A stretch of DNA of 64,000 nucleotides from Gammaproteobacteria bacterium (GTDB taxonomy: Bacteria; Pseudomonadota; Gammaproteobacteria; Ga0077536): assembly GCA_024234975.1 (NCBI GenBank), contig JACKNH010000005.1, positions 124,001 to 188,000 on the forward strand. Direction: 5' to 3'. Shown piece by piece: positions 36,057 through 44,476 of the stretch. The position numbers and the translations under genes are program-made. The first letter of the stretch is position 1. Each line of letters opens with the position of its first letter. The notes below the pieces were generated by a model that saw only the letters and a list, made by a program, of their open reading frames with translations, made no database searches and was not told where the DNA came from.

Positions 36057-38291
36057 ATGTCAAATCTCTTGGATACCCCTGACAAGAATCAATCGTTCGT
36101 CCACAGAGCGAATCATTGCTATAGCGACTGTGTTGCGGTTGAACCGACGTTGCGCGCGAGTGCTCGTACAGGATTCGCCGCAGCCATGCTATGTCTGTTC
36201 TGCGCAATGCCAACCGTGGCCGAAACCGTCCTGCCGGGTGATTTTGTCGTCATCGACTTTTCGCTGACAGCACCACATGAGTTAGTGGAAGGCCAGCCCG
36301 TCGACACGCTGTCGATAAATTCGCCGCAGCCCATTGACCCCACCGGCTACTACCGGGCCACGATCTCGTTGTTCGATGGCGCAACGAAGCTCGGTACCTA
36401 TGCGTCTTTGTACGGCAGCCAGTCGTACTTCGCATCGGTGAACAGTCTGCAAGTCAACGATGGTGGCCTGGGTGCGACGGTCGTGGATTTTTCGTCACTT
36501 GTCGACGGAACCATTGATGGCACTTTGGAGATACGGCTCGACAGGTTGCCATTTCGAATTCCGCTCACTGGCAATGACACCGTGGTCATGGAGGTCGATT
36601 TTCCCGAACCAGATTTTGGCGTTGATCGGAACGACGTTGATGTACTTGTCCTCCAAAGGTTCCTGGGAACTGGCGCGCTCGTTGACGGCACCGCGAGAGT
36701 TTACGATGGCGAAACCTTGCTTGGTGAGACTGAAATGGTCAATCAGTCGTTTGCGACCTTCGTGGCCAATGGCAGCCAATACACGGCGGAAGGGCCCGGC
36801 ACCATCGACTTCACCGCATTTCGTAACGGAACAATAGATGCACGGTTTGAGTATCAGGTGACGAGATGGCCGCAGGAACGTGAATTACCTGGCGGCGGGA
36901 CCGTCGTCATGGATTTCACATTCGACTCGCCGCCGGAAACGCCCGAGTTCGGAACTGCGGAAACGTTGACCATAGAGCCTGATCGCACAAACATTCCCGG
37001 CGTCATCGATGCCACCGTCCGGCTCTACGACGGCGATGTGCTGCTTGGAACGTCGCAAATCATCAACGGTGCAAGCGCAGAATTCGTTTCGTCTGTGGCC
37101 GACCCGCAGTCTCCCGCGGCGATAGATTTTACTCGTATTGCCAATGGGCAGATCGATGGTCACATCGAGTACGAAGTGACGTTCGCCAGCCAGATTCATA
37201 CATTAGTGGCTGGTCAGATTTTGGAATTCCCGTTCAGCTTTCCCACGGCGCCCGAAGCCCCGGTTCAAGGTCCCCTGGATATTCTCGTTCTGTTTCCATT
37301 CTTTTCGTACCCCAGCTACTCGGCAACTGTCTCACTCTACGACGCTGAGGTTTTGTTGGGGACATTTGAAATAGTGCATGGCAACCGCGCCACTTTCGTT
37401 GCATCTGGTGCGGACACCGACGAAACGGCCATTGCAGAAATCGACTTCTCATCCTTCCGTGATGGCACCATCGACGGGCGACTGGTCGTGACCCTGCATG
37501 AAGTGGACAACGTCAGCAATATGATGGAGCTGAATCCGGAAATGTATGAATTGACCATCGGCACCGCAATCGGTGGCTTCAGTATCGCCGCGCAACCGCC
37601 TCATGCTGTCACGCGCCACCACGTGCTGATTGACGGTGGGGTCCCAGAAGTGCCGGCAATCGTTTTCGATCCCTACATGACGGAAATCCAGGTGGGCAAC
37701 CATAGCGGCAGCGCGCCGTACTCCGGCAGCGCGGGGCGGCCGCGGATCAGCTATGCCGGAATCCTGAATCAGCCGGACCCTGCGATCGAAGGAGCCGTTG
37801 TCGCGGACATCCAGCAATTTGAAATCCTCTATGGCGTCAGCCAAAGCCCATCGCAGATTCAGCTGGTCGGCGGGGCCTGGGCGCGAGATTTCAGCAGGAT
37901 ATATCTGGCAGGGAGTCAATCAGATCTACTGGGCCATGCGACCGTGATCGACTGGTCGACGCTCGAATTGAGGTTGATGCTCGGGTTGGGTAGCGGCGGG
38001 GGCGTCTGGCCGGATGGCGAGAATCCCCTGCAAATCTCCAACATCCGGGTGACGCGCGGTGACCTCGATGGTGACGGCATTTCCGATCTGACCGATAACG
38101 ATGACGATGCAGATGGCGTTGTTGACCATCAGGACAACTGCCCACGCGTTGCCAATGCCGATCAGGCGAATGCGGACAACGATCTTGCCGGCGACGCATG
38201 CGATTCATTCCCTACCGATGCGGAGGACGGCGGCGAAATGTGCATCCCGCTGCCGATGGAACGTGGCGGGTATTTTTCGCTGTGCCTGTAG
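36057..38291 (+). CDS. Secreted protein with four tandem ~106-residue repeats and a C-terminal TSP3 segment
   Basis: 744 residues. Signal segment at about 40-56 (FAAAMLCLFCAMPTVAE); the start may lie further downstream than 36057 because the N-terminal region is long. Four repeats follow at about 60-165, 172-275, 280-380 and 386-488. Each has a beta-type opening, an ATVSLYDG-like strand pair and ends NGTIDGR; the GTIDG motifs start at residues 151, 258, 364 and 470. Residues 490-690 form a further domain, and calcium-type TSP3 loops (DLDGDGISDLTDNDDDADG) close the protein. Stop TAG. I do not recognise the repeat family. It is extracellular or surface bound. Confidence 0.8.
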   Translation: MSNLLDTPDKNQSFVHRANHCYSDCVAVEPTLRASARTGFAAAMLCLFCAMPTVAETVLPGDFVVIDFSLTAPHELVEGQPVDTLSINSPQPIDPTGYYRATISLFDGATKLGTYASLYGSQSYFASVNSLQVNDGGLGATVVDFSSLVDGTIDGTLEIRLDRLPFRIPLTGNDTVVMEVDFPEPDFGVDRNDVDVLVLQRFLGTGALVDGTARVYDGETLLGETEMVNQSFATFVANGSQYTAEGPGTIDFTAFRNGTIDARFEYQVTRWPQERELPGGGTVVMDFTFDSPPETPEFGTAETLTIEPDRTNIPGVIDATVRLYDGDVLLGTSQIINGASAEFVSSVADPQSPAAIDFTRIANGQIDGHIEYEVTFASQIHTLVAGQILEFPFSFPTAPEAPVQGPLDILVLFPFFSYPSYSATVSLYDAEVLLGTFEIVHGNRATFVASGADTDETAIAEIDFSSFRDGTIDGRLVVTLHEVDNVSNMMELNPEMYELTIGTAIGGFSIAAQPPHAVTRHHVLIDGGVPEVPAIVFDPYMTEIQVGNHSGSAPYSGSAGRPRISYAGILNQPDPAIEGAVVADIQQFEILYGVSQSPSQIQLVGGAWARDFSRIYLAGSQSDLLGHATVIDWSTLELRLMLGLGSGGGVWPDGENPLQISNIRVTRGDLDGDGISDLTDNDDDADGVVDHQDNCPRVANADQANADNDLAGDACDSFPTDAEDGGEMCIPLPMERGGYFSLCL

Positions 38292-38411
38292 TGAACGGCA
38301 TTTGCAGGTGGCCCGTATTCCACTCGGGAGCGACGGCCGGTAGAAGTACCTGATCATCTGCCGTCGGAATTCTCGATTCGGATGGAACTACACAAAACAG
38401 GCAGGCCGACA

Positions 38412-39269
38412 ATGACGACGAAGATCGCAGGATTTATCAAGTGTGGAGCGCTGGCAGCATCAATGGTACTCGCGTCAGCAGGTGCGTCAGCTGCAACATT
38501 CCAGTATCTCTACGGGCTCGATACCAACAGTGCGTTCGACGCCTCCGCCCAGGCCGGTACGCCGGTAGAGGGCGGCGATAGCCGTACCTTGCTGTGGCCT
38601 TACGATCACAGCCTGAACTGGTACACAACGACCGTTCATGCCTACGCCAACGCCGGCGTGGTGGGAGTCATGACACGGGTCGAAGCCGAGCGGGCGCTGG
38701 GCAGTTCCAGCAGCGCACGGCCCGAGGCAATCGCCACGTTGCTCGGGACCGTGAATCTCTGCGCGCCGGGCTCAACCCCGGCGATGTGTATTGCGCCCAG
38801 CGAGCCGGTGCCGATGCCCTATCCCAATCTGCACTACAGCGCGACGATCCAGAACGGCGGCGGCGTTGCGCAGTTGTCTGCCATTGTCTCGGTCAACGGC
38901 AACGACGTCGGCACGGCGCGGGACACGGCGAGTGCATCAAACATGGGCTGGCTGAATCCGGCCAGCGTGGCTGGCATGACAACCAGCACCGGCGTGTTGA
39001 CGATACGTATGTCTCTCGCCGCAATCGCATCCTGCCAGGCAGCGCCGTGCGTTTCGCTTGTTGATGCGTCCAACAGCCTGGGCTTCATGGAAGGTGTACC
39101 GGCGTTCCTCGGGCTCGCCGATGGCTGGACAGTACAGTCGACGGATTTCGGAATCGTCGACAACCTCTGGACCGACCCACGCGTGACAAGCGTGGTGCCT
39201 GTGCCGGCAGCGCTGCCGTTGGTGGTGGCGGGGGTTGGGTTGTTGGTGGGGTTGCGGCGGCGGGAGTGA
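38412..39269 (+). CDS. VPxPA-CTERM exported protein
   Basis: 285 residues: signal peptide (MTTKIAGFIKCGALAASMVLASAGASAA), a low-cysteine beta-rich body with Ser/Ala/Gly-rich loops, and a C-terminal sorting tail VPVPAALPLVVAGVGLLVG followed by LRRRE. That tail (motif, hydrophobic helix, basic end) is the VPLPA/PEP-CTERM signal handled by exosortase, which implies covalent or membrane processing to the cell surface or biofilm matrix. ATG at 38412 begins the signal peptide; 10 codons upstream are possible. The exosortase is not in the window. Confidence 0.8.
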   Translation: MTTKIAGFIKCGALAASMVLASAGASAATFQYLYGLDTNSAFDASAQAGTPVEGGDSRTLLWPYDHSLNWYTTTVHAYANAGVVGVMTRVEAERALGSSSSARPEAIATLLGTVNLCAPGSTPAMCIAPSEPVPMPYPNLHYSATIQNGGGVAQLSAIVSVNGNDVGTARDTASASNMGWLNPASVAGMTTSTGVLTIRMSLAAIASCQAAPCVSLVDASNSLGFMEGVPAFLGLADGWTVQSTDFGIVDNLWTDPRVTSVVPVPAALPLVVAGVGLLVGLRRRE

Positions 39270-39428
39270 GCGCTACGTGGAGCCGGAAATTACGCACTCG
39301 CTCAACTGATCGGGATTTCGAGCGATTCGTTGTGCCGGTTACTGTACTTGTTACTGCGCGCGCCGCATGTGCGATCGAAACATCCGGTACCAGTCCCAAC
39401 CCGCTATTGGCGGCAGGCATGATGTACT

Positions 39429-40583
39429 TCAGCGGTCGTCGAGCAATGCCAGGTAGCGCTGATATCGATACAGCCTGTCTCGCTTCTTCGCGCCGACTTC
39501 GACCAGAATGCCGGCCGCCGTCAGCACCTCGATGACCTTGCCGGCGGTTGGTTTGGTTGTCGCCAGCAGTTTGGTGACCAGCGGCATTGTAAGGACGGGG
39601 TGCTCGGGTAATAACTCGAACATCTGGATTGCGGTCACGGTGACGCCGGGTGTGCCGAGTAGCACTTTCCGATCGCTGACGACCTGCGCATGCAGTCGCC
39701 TTGCCTTTTCCGCTGCGTCGCTGGCGATATCAGCTACGCCAGTCAGGAAAAACTGCAACCAGTCTGTCCATTTGCCATCGCGAACCCCTGACAACAGCCG
39801 ATAGTAGGTGGATTGGTTCTGCTTGAGGTAAAGGCTCAGGTAGAGCAGCGGATTTTCCAGCAACTGCCAGTGCTTCAGCAGCAAGGCGATCAACATTCTG
39901 CCCAGGCGGCCATTGCCATCCAGGTAAGGGTGAATCGTTTCGAACTGAACGTGAACCAATCCGATACGCAGCATTGGCGCCAACGCATCGTCAGCGTGGA
40001 TGTAGCGCTCCAGATCGCTCAGTAGCTTGGGGACTTCCTGCGGGGGAGGTGGCACGAACACGGCATTGCCCGGCCGGCTGCCACCCACCCAGTTCTGCGA
40101 TCGCCGCAACACGCCCGGTTGCTTGTTTGCGCCCCTGACGCCGCGCATCAGGATGCCGTGGCAGTCGTTGAAGAGGCGGATCGAAATGGGCACGCCTTTT
40201 TTCGCCTGCATCTGCTTGAACGCGTGGTTGACCGCAGCGACGTAGTTGGTGACTTCCTCGATATCGTCGACCGCGGAATCCCCGACCTGATCGGTCTGCT
40301 CAAAGGTCAGTACATCGACGAGCGTCGCCTGCGTGCCCTCAATCTCCGAGGACAACAGCGCTTCTTTGCGCACAAATGCATAGATGAACCAGTCGAGCGA
40401 CGGGATCAGGCTGCCAGCCAGGTCGAGCCGGGCAAGGGCGGCCTCCGCTGCGCGCAGCGGCTCGGCCAGCGAGGCAAGTGCACCGGACGCAAACCGTGGC
40501 GGCAACGGATTCGGCACGAACGCGGTGATGGATTCCCCGGCGACGGAAGTGGAGACAAAGCTGCCGGTAGAGGTCTTCTTCAT
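39429..40583 (-). CDS. Fic-domain protein (class II, N-terminal inhibitory motif)
   Basis: 384 residues from the ATG at 40583. Fic proteins transfer AMP or related groups to target hydroxyls. The catalytic loop is HPYLDGNGRLGR (His218-Arg229), matching HxFx(D/E)GNGRxxR with Tyr for Phe. The N-terminal inhibitory motif SSEIEG (Ser78, Glu82) matches (S/T)xxxE(G/N), so it is self-inhibited class II, without a separate antitoxin. A C-terminal winged-helix-like domain (VTVTAIQMFELLPEHPVLTMPLVTKLLATTKPT) suggests DNA binding and autoregulation. Upstream are two matching palindromes and a 7-codon frame overlapping the start. Confidence 0.9.
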   Translation of the reverse strand: MKKTSTGSFVSTSVAGESITAFVPNPLPPRFASGALASLAEPLRAAEAALARLDLAGSLIPSLDWFIYAFVRKEALLSSEIEGTQATLVDVLTFEQTDQVGDSAVDDIEEVTNYVAAVNHAFKQMQAKKGVPISIRLFNDCHGILMRGVRGANKQPGVLRRSQNWVGGSRPGNAVFVPPPPQEVPKLLSDLERYIHADDALAPMLRIGLVHVQFETIHPYLDGNGRLGRMLIALLLKHWQLLENPLLYLSLYLKQNQSTYYRLLSGVRDGKWTDWLQFFLTGVADIASDAAEKARRLHAQVVSDRKVLLGTPGVTVTAIQMFELLPEHPVLTMPLVTKLLATTKPTAGKVIEVLTAAGILVEVGAKKRDRLYRYQRYLALLDDR

Positions 40584-40632
40584 GGTAAATGAGTCTTTAC
40601 CATGACTCGCTAAAAGTAAAGGCAGTTTTACT
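40584..40632 (-). promoter_or_regulatory. Two matching palindromes RGTAAA-N6-TTTACY upstream of fic
   Basis: GGTAAA-TGAGTC-TTTACC at 40584-40601 and AGTAAA-GGCAGT-TTTACT at 40615-40632 share six-base arms and a six-base spacer, 31 bp centre to centre (about three turns). The nearer copy abuts the fic start codon, so occupancy would block translation or transcription. The Fic protein's own C-terminal winged-helix-like domain is a possible binder. Confidence 0.6.
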
Positions 40633-41412
40633 AGAGTGGCTGCCAAGGCAGGATTGGTTTACTTGAAAACGGAAGTTTCTTAAGTGAAAAGTAGCCACCG
40701 ACGCTTTGTGGAGATCCGCCGAAGGAATTTCCCCCTTTGATTTTGTTACCTTTTCTTCCGGCACAGGCGCCCGTTTCTACTAATCTCCACACGAATTAGT
40801 AGAAATCAGTACACGGGCCGAAACCGCCGTGTTCGATACCCGCAATCCTTCCGCCCGCGTAGCCCACCATGGGTTCTACCCTGATGTTACGGACACTTCC
40901 AAGAAGCCCGATAATCGGTGAAAGGAGTGTTTATGTCGAAGCGGCGAGACGACTTTGCCCGGCGACTCGGGTCTGTCAATTCCGAGCCCAATCGCATCGT
41001 GGCCTGGCGCTAGGATTGATGGCCGCATCCGGCGAAGCCTGCGGAGGCAAAAACCTCTCGCAACCGGCGCTGCAAGACGAAACGGGGAGTGTCCATGGAT
41101 TCCTTGCATCCATGTAACGTGGACAATGGCGAATCGTGTACCGAGTATCCAACCGCGCAACAGTGCTGGTCGCCACTGCTCCGTCTCGCTGCAGCCTTAC
41201 TCCTGGCATTCAGAAAAGTTTCGCTTTTCGCGAAACAAGAAAAGCAAATCGCATTCGGAATCAGACAACCCGCTCGCGCCCGAAGTCATTGAACAGGATA
41301 TCGTTGCCGATAGGGAAGCGGCGCTGGAGCAGTTTCGATTGATTGCAGGGGATGCGGGAGCAAGAGGCAGCCGAACAGGCTGTGGAACGTGCCAGCGGCA
41401 TGAGTATGCCGC
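40633..41412. other. Gene-poor region with remnants
   Basis: 780 bases with no intact gene. A 32-bp inverted repeat lies at 40774-40805. At 40934 a short frame (MSKRRDDFARRLGS...) with a good ribosome binding site (AAAGGAG) ends after 25 codons and resembles the start of an IS3-type OrfA, from memory and with low certainty. Around 41225-41400 another frame-broken coding-like stretch (LAPEVIEQDIVADREAALEQ) appears. The region is best read as decayed accessory sequence beside a tRNA gene. Confidence 0.5.
40774..40805. repeat. Inverted repeat with 11-bp arms
   Basis: TTTCTACTAAT and ATTAGTAGAAA are perfect complements separated by a 10-base loop. No T tract follows, so it is not an obvious terminator. 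It could be a protein-binding site or a remnant of a mobile element end. Confidence 0.6.
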
Positions 41413-41499
41413 TGGTACCGGGAGGGGGAATCGAACCCCCACATGGTCACCCATACCAGATTTTGAGTCTGGCGCGTCTACCAGTTCCGCCATCCCGGC
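41413..41499 (-). tRNA. tRNA-Leu (anticodon CAA)
   Basis: 87 bases including an encoded CCA at 41413-41415. Acceptor stem GCCGGGA pairs with TCCCGGT (one G-U). D-arm, long variable arm typical of leucine tRNAs and T-loop GGTTCGATT are visible. The anticodon loop CTCAAAA gives CAA, reading TTG codons. Confidence 0.95.
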
Positions 41500-41515
41500 C
41501 TTGCAGCGAGCGCGC

Positions 41516-41544
41516 AGTATACAAGCGGTCTCAGGGTTCGTAAA
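41516..41544 (-). promoter_or_regulatory. Promoter of tRNA-Leu
   Basis: On the minus strand TTTACG (41544-41539), a 17-bp spacer, then TATACT (41521-41516), with the tRNA 5' end 17 bases further. The -35 and most of the spacer lie inside the left arm of the adjacent hairpin element. Confidence 0.6.
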
Positions 41545-41663
41545 ACCCGTTGATACTTCGTTGCCAGGGCGACTGCGGTACTCATTTACTTGCGTGTAAA
41601 CTGCGTTCCTCGCTGCCCTGGCGCCTCGTCTGAACGGGTTTTACGAACCCTGAGACCACTTGT
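41521..41663. repeat. 143-bp hairpin element (31-bp inverted ends), MITE-like
   Basis: The 31-bp arms at 41521-41551 and 41633-41663 are inverted copies with one mismatch. An inner pair GCCAGGGC/GCCCTGGC (41563-41570, 41615-41622) and a small central hairpin TTTAC/GTAAA (41585, 41596) extend the fold. There is no coding capacity. Target-site duplication was not seen. It is between tRNA-Leu and queA. Confidence 0.7.
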
Positions 41664-41752
41664 TCGCAAAAAAATCCGGCGGCGGTATTGGTGGTCTGGG
41701 GTGTCTTCGGGCTGAGCAACACCGCCACCCCGGCCCCGCCCCCTATCTGGCC

Positions 41753-41758
41753 TATAAT
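41753..41758 (+). promoter_or_regulatory. -10 element for queA
   Basis: TATAAT 28 bases before the queA ATG. The expected -35 position is GC-rich with no good hexamer, so activation or an extended interaction may be needed. Confidence 0.4.
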
Positions 41759-41785
41759 GCGCCCGCTTCTGAACCCGGAACTCCC

Positions 41786-42838
41786 ATGCAGCGCAGTGAT
41801 TTCGCCTACGATTTGCCACCCGATCTGATCGCCCAGCATCCGCTGGCCGAGCGGACCGGCTCGCGACTCTTATATATGAGCGCGGCGGGTGGGCCGCCGG
41901 CGGACCTGCGATTCGGTGATATCGAAAACCTGCTGCGGCCAGGTGACCTGCTGGTCGCCAACGATACCCGGGTGGTGCCGGCGCGTATGTTTGGCCACAA
42001 GGCGTCCGGCGGGCGGGTCGAGGTGATGCTGGAACGGTTGCTGGATGACCAGCAGGCGCTGGCGCAGTTGCGGGTCAGCAAGAAACCGGCGCCCGGCAGT
42101 GAAATCCTGCTGGAGCAGGGCGGGCGGCTGGAAATCCTCAAGCGTGACGCCGAGGGCTTCTTTATTCTGCGCGCGGTCGGCGAGACCTTGCCGGTCCTGT
42201 TGGAACGCGAAGGGCAGCTGCCGTTGCCACCTTATATAGAGAGAGCGCCGGCGACCGCCGACCTCGAACGCTACCAGACGGTGTACGCCCGCACCCCCGG
42301 TGCTGTCGCGGCGCCCACCGCCGGGCTGCATTTCGATCCGCCGCTGCTGGCCGCGCTGGCTGCGCGTGGCATCGGGCTGGCGCATATCACCTTGCATGTC
42401 GGTGCGGGAACGTTCTCCCCTGTGCGGGTGGACAACCTTGCCCAGCATCGCATGCATACCGAGCGGCTCGAAGTCTCTGCCGAGGTCTGCGAGCGCGTGG
42501 CAAAGACCAGGGCAGCCGGTGGCCGCGTCATTGCGGTCGGCACGACCTCGGTGCGGGCGTTGGAAACGGCGGCCGCCGAAGGTGAACTGAAACCGTACGC
42601 CGGCGAGACCGCAATGTTCATTACGCCGGGCTACCGCTTCCGAGTCGTTGATGCCTTGATCACCAATTTTCACCTGCCGGAATCGACCTTGCTGATGTTG
42701 GTGTGTGCCTTCGGCGGCTACGAAAGTGTGATGGCGGCGTACCGGCACGCGGTCGCCCAGCGCTACCGGTTTTTCAGCTATGGTGACGCGATGTTCATCG
42801 AATGCGCCGACGCGCACGCAAGCACCAACACACCTTGA
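41786..42838 (+). CDS. queA: S-adenosylmethionine:tRNA ribosyltransferase-isomerase
   Basis: 350 residues beginning MQRSDFAYDLPPDLIAQHPL, the conserved QueA N-terminus. QueA transfers the ribosyl of SAM to preQ1 at tRNA position 34, forming epoxyqueuosine. Other conserved segments are LLVANDTRVVPAR, TAGLHF in APTAGLHFDPPLL, VGTFSPVR-like VGAGTFSPVRVDN and NFHLPESTLLMLVCAF. An upstream frame extends to 41660 but the ATG at 41786 gives the family start. tgt follows after two bases. Confidence 0.95.
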   Translation: MQRSDFAYDLPPDLIAQHPLAERTGSRLLYMSAAGGPPADLRFGDIENLLRPGDLLVANDTRVVPARMFGHKASGGRVEVMLERLLDDQQALAQLRVSKKPAPGSEILLEQGGRLEILKRDAEGFFILRAVGETLPVLLEREGQLPLPPYIERAPATADLERYQTVYARTPGAVAAPTAGLHFDPPLLAALAARGIGLAHITLHVGAGTFSPVRVDNLAQHRMHTERLEVSAEVCERVAKTRAAGGRVIAVGTTSVRALETAAAEGELKPYAGETAMFITPGYRFRVVDALITNFHLPESTLLMLVCAFGGYESVMAAYRHAVAQRYRFFSYGDAMFIECADAHASTNTP

Positions 42839-42840
42839 CC

Positions 42841-43938
42841 ATGCAATTCACCATTGAAGCCACCGACGGCGCGGCGCGCACCGGCCGCCTGCAGTTTCCC
42901 CGCGGGGAGGTCGAAACCCCGGCGTTCATGCCGGTCGGCACCTACGGCACGGTCAAGGCGATGACGCCTGAAGAACTCGAAAGCCTGGGAGCGCAGATCA
43001 TCCTCGGTAACACCTACCACCTGATGCTACGGCCGGGCACGGAAGTGATCCACGCGCACGGCGATCTGCATGATTTCATGCATTGGCAGCGGCCCATCCT
43101 CACCGATTCGGGTGGCTTCCAGGTGTTCAGCCTGGGCGACTTGCGCAAGATCACTGAAGAAGGCGTCACATTCCGTTCACCGCACAATGGCGACAAGGTC
43201 CTGCTGACGCCAGAAATCTCCATGCAGGTGCAACGCGACCTTGGCGCCGACATCGTGATGATCTTCGATGAGTGCACGCCTTACCCGGCGACGGAGACAC
43301 AGGCGCGGGACTCGATGGAATTGTCGCTGCGCTGGGCACAACGCAGCCGCACCGCGCATGGCGATAACCCGGCGGCGTTGTTCGGCATCGTGCAGGGCGG
43401 CATGTTTGAGCACCTGCGGCGCGAATCCGCGGCCGGGCTGCAGGACATCGGTTTCGATGGTTACGCCATCGGCGGCTTGTCGGTCGGCGAACCCAAGCCG
43501 GAGATGTATGGCACCTGCGAATTCACCGCCGCCTTGCTGCCGGCGGACAAGCCGCGCTACCTGATGGGGGTGGGTACGCCGCTGGATCTGGCCGAAGGCG
43601 TCCTGCGCGGCATCGACATGTTCGATTGCGTGATGCCGACGCGCAACGCGCGCAACGGCCACCTGTTCACCTCGCAGGGCGTGGTGAAAATCCGCAATTC
43701 CCAGCACCGGGATTCGACCGCGCCGCTGGACCCGGCCTGTGGCTGTTATACCTGCAGCCACTACTCGCGCGCTTACCTGCACCATCTGGATCGGACCAAT
43801 GAAATCCTGGGCGCCAGGCTGAACACCATTCACAACCTGGCCTACTACCAGCAGGTGATGCGTGGCCTGCGCGCGGCAATTCGTGCGGGGACCCTGGTCA
43901 GCCACATCGGCGAACTCCGAAGCCGCTACACGCTCTGA
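42841..43938 (+). CDS. tgt: Queuine/preQ1 tRNA-guanine transglycosylase
   Basis: 365 residues. Tgt exchanges guanine-34 for preQ1 in GUN tRNAs. Conserved blocks are MPVGTYGTVKAMTP, NTYHLMLRPG, TDSGGFQVFSLG, IVMIFDECTPYPA, GIVQGGMFEHLRRESA, DCVMPTRNARNGHLFT (catalytic Asp) and the zinc-binding CGCYTCSHYSRAYLHHL. Starts at the ATG two bases after queA; an earlier in-frame codon lies inside queA. Forms an operon with queA and probably yajC-secD-secF. Confidence 0.95.
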   Translation: MQFTIEATDGAARTGRLQFPRGEVETPAFMPVGTYGTVKAMTPEELESLGAQIILGNTYHLMLRPGTEVIHAHGDLHDFMHWQRPILTDSGGFQVFSLGDLRKITEEGVTFRSPHNGDKVLLTPEISMQVQRDLGADIVMIFDECTPYPATETQARDSMELSLRWAQRSRTAHGDNPAALFGIVQGGMFEHLRRESAAGLQDIGFDGYAIGGLSVGEPKPEMYGTCEFTAALLPADKPRYLMGVGTPLDLAEGVLRGIDMFDCVMPTRNARNGHLFTSQGVVKIRNSQHRDSTAPLDPACGCYTCSHYSRAYLHHLDRTNEILGARLNTIHNLAYYQQVMRGLRAAIRAGTLVSHIGELRSRYTL

Positions 43939-44110
43939 CCGTCTGCACGGTCGAACGCGGCGCCGGCGCTGACATTTCGGCGTCACGAATCAACCAGATA
44001 CTGCCGCCAGAAGCCCGGCCCGCCGGTCCGTGGTTGGCGCGGACGCCGTGCGCTGGCCTGGATATTTGGCGTCGTGGCATAATACGCGCCCTTTTACGGA
44101 CCCTGACGCA

Positions 44111-44440
44111 ATGAATTTCTTTATTTCCGACGCGATGGCACAAGGCGCGGCCCCCGGTGGCGGTGCGGAAGCATTCAACTGGATCTTCCTGATCGGCATG
44201 GTGGTGGTGTTCTATTTCTTCCTCATCCGGCCGCAGATGAAGCGGCAGAAACAGCACCAGGAAATGGTGGGCGGATTGTCCAAGGGCGACGAAGTGGTCA
44301 CCCAGGGCGGCATCCTCGGCAAAATCGTTGATGTGGGCGAAAACTTCATCACGGTTGAAATCGCCGAAAAAACCCAGATAAAGGTACAAAAGCAGATGGT
44401 TGGCCAGGTGATGCCCAAGGGCACTCTGAAATCCTCCTGA
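44111..44440 (+). CDS. yajC: Sec translocon accessory subunit YajC
   Basis: 109 residues: short N-terminus ending in Gly/Ala-rich segment, one transmembrane helix (FLIGMVVVFYFFLIRP), then QMKRQKQHQEMVGGLSKGDEVVTQGGILGKIVDV, the classic YajC sequence. It is a partner of SecDF in protein export. ATG at 44111 is selected because the frame upstream is not conserved. It lies 172 bases downstream of tgt; secD should follow 36 bases later. Confidence 0.93.
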   Translation: MNFFISDAMAQGAAPGGGAEAFNWIFLIGMVVVFYFFLIRPQMKRQKQHQEMVGGLSKGDEVVTQGGILGKIVDVGENFITVEIAEKTQIKVQKQMVGQVMPKGTLKSS

Positions 44441-44476
44441 AATCGTACCCGTAGTCTCTGAGCAGAAACTCGACGC

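Noticed and set aside
40934..41011. Short gene starting MSKRRDDF with a good ribosome binding site
   Set aside because: It stops after 25 codons and no continuation was found; kept only as a possible insertion-sequence remnant.
41413..41499. tRNA-Leu as an integration site with a duplicated 3' end
   Set aside because: No second copy of the tRNA 3' end was seen in the window and no integrase is present.
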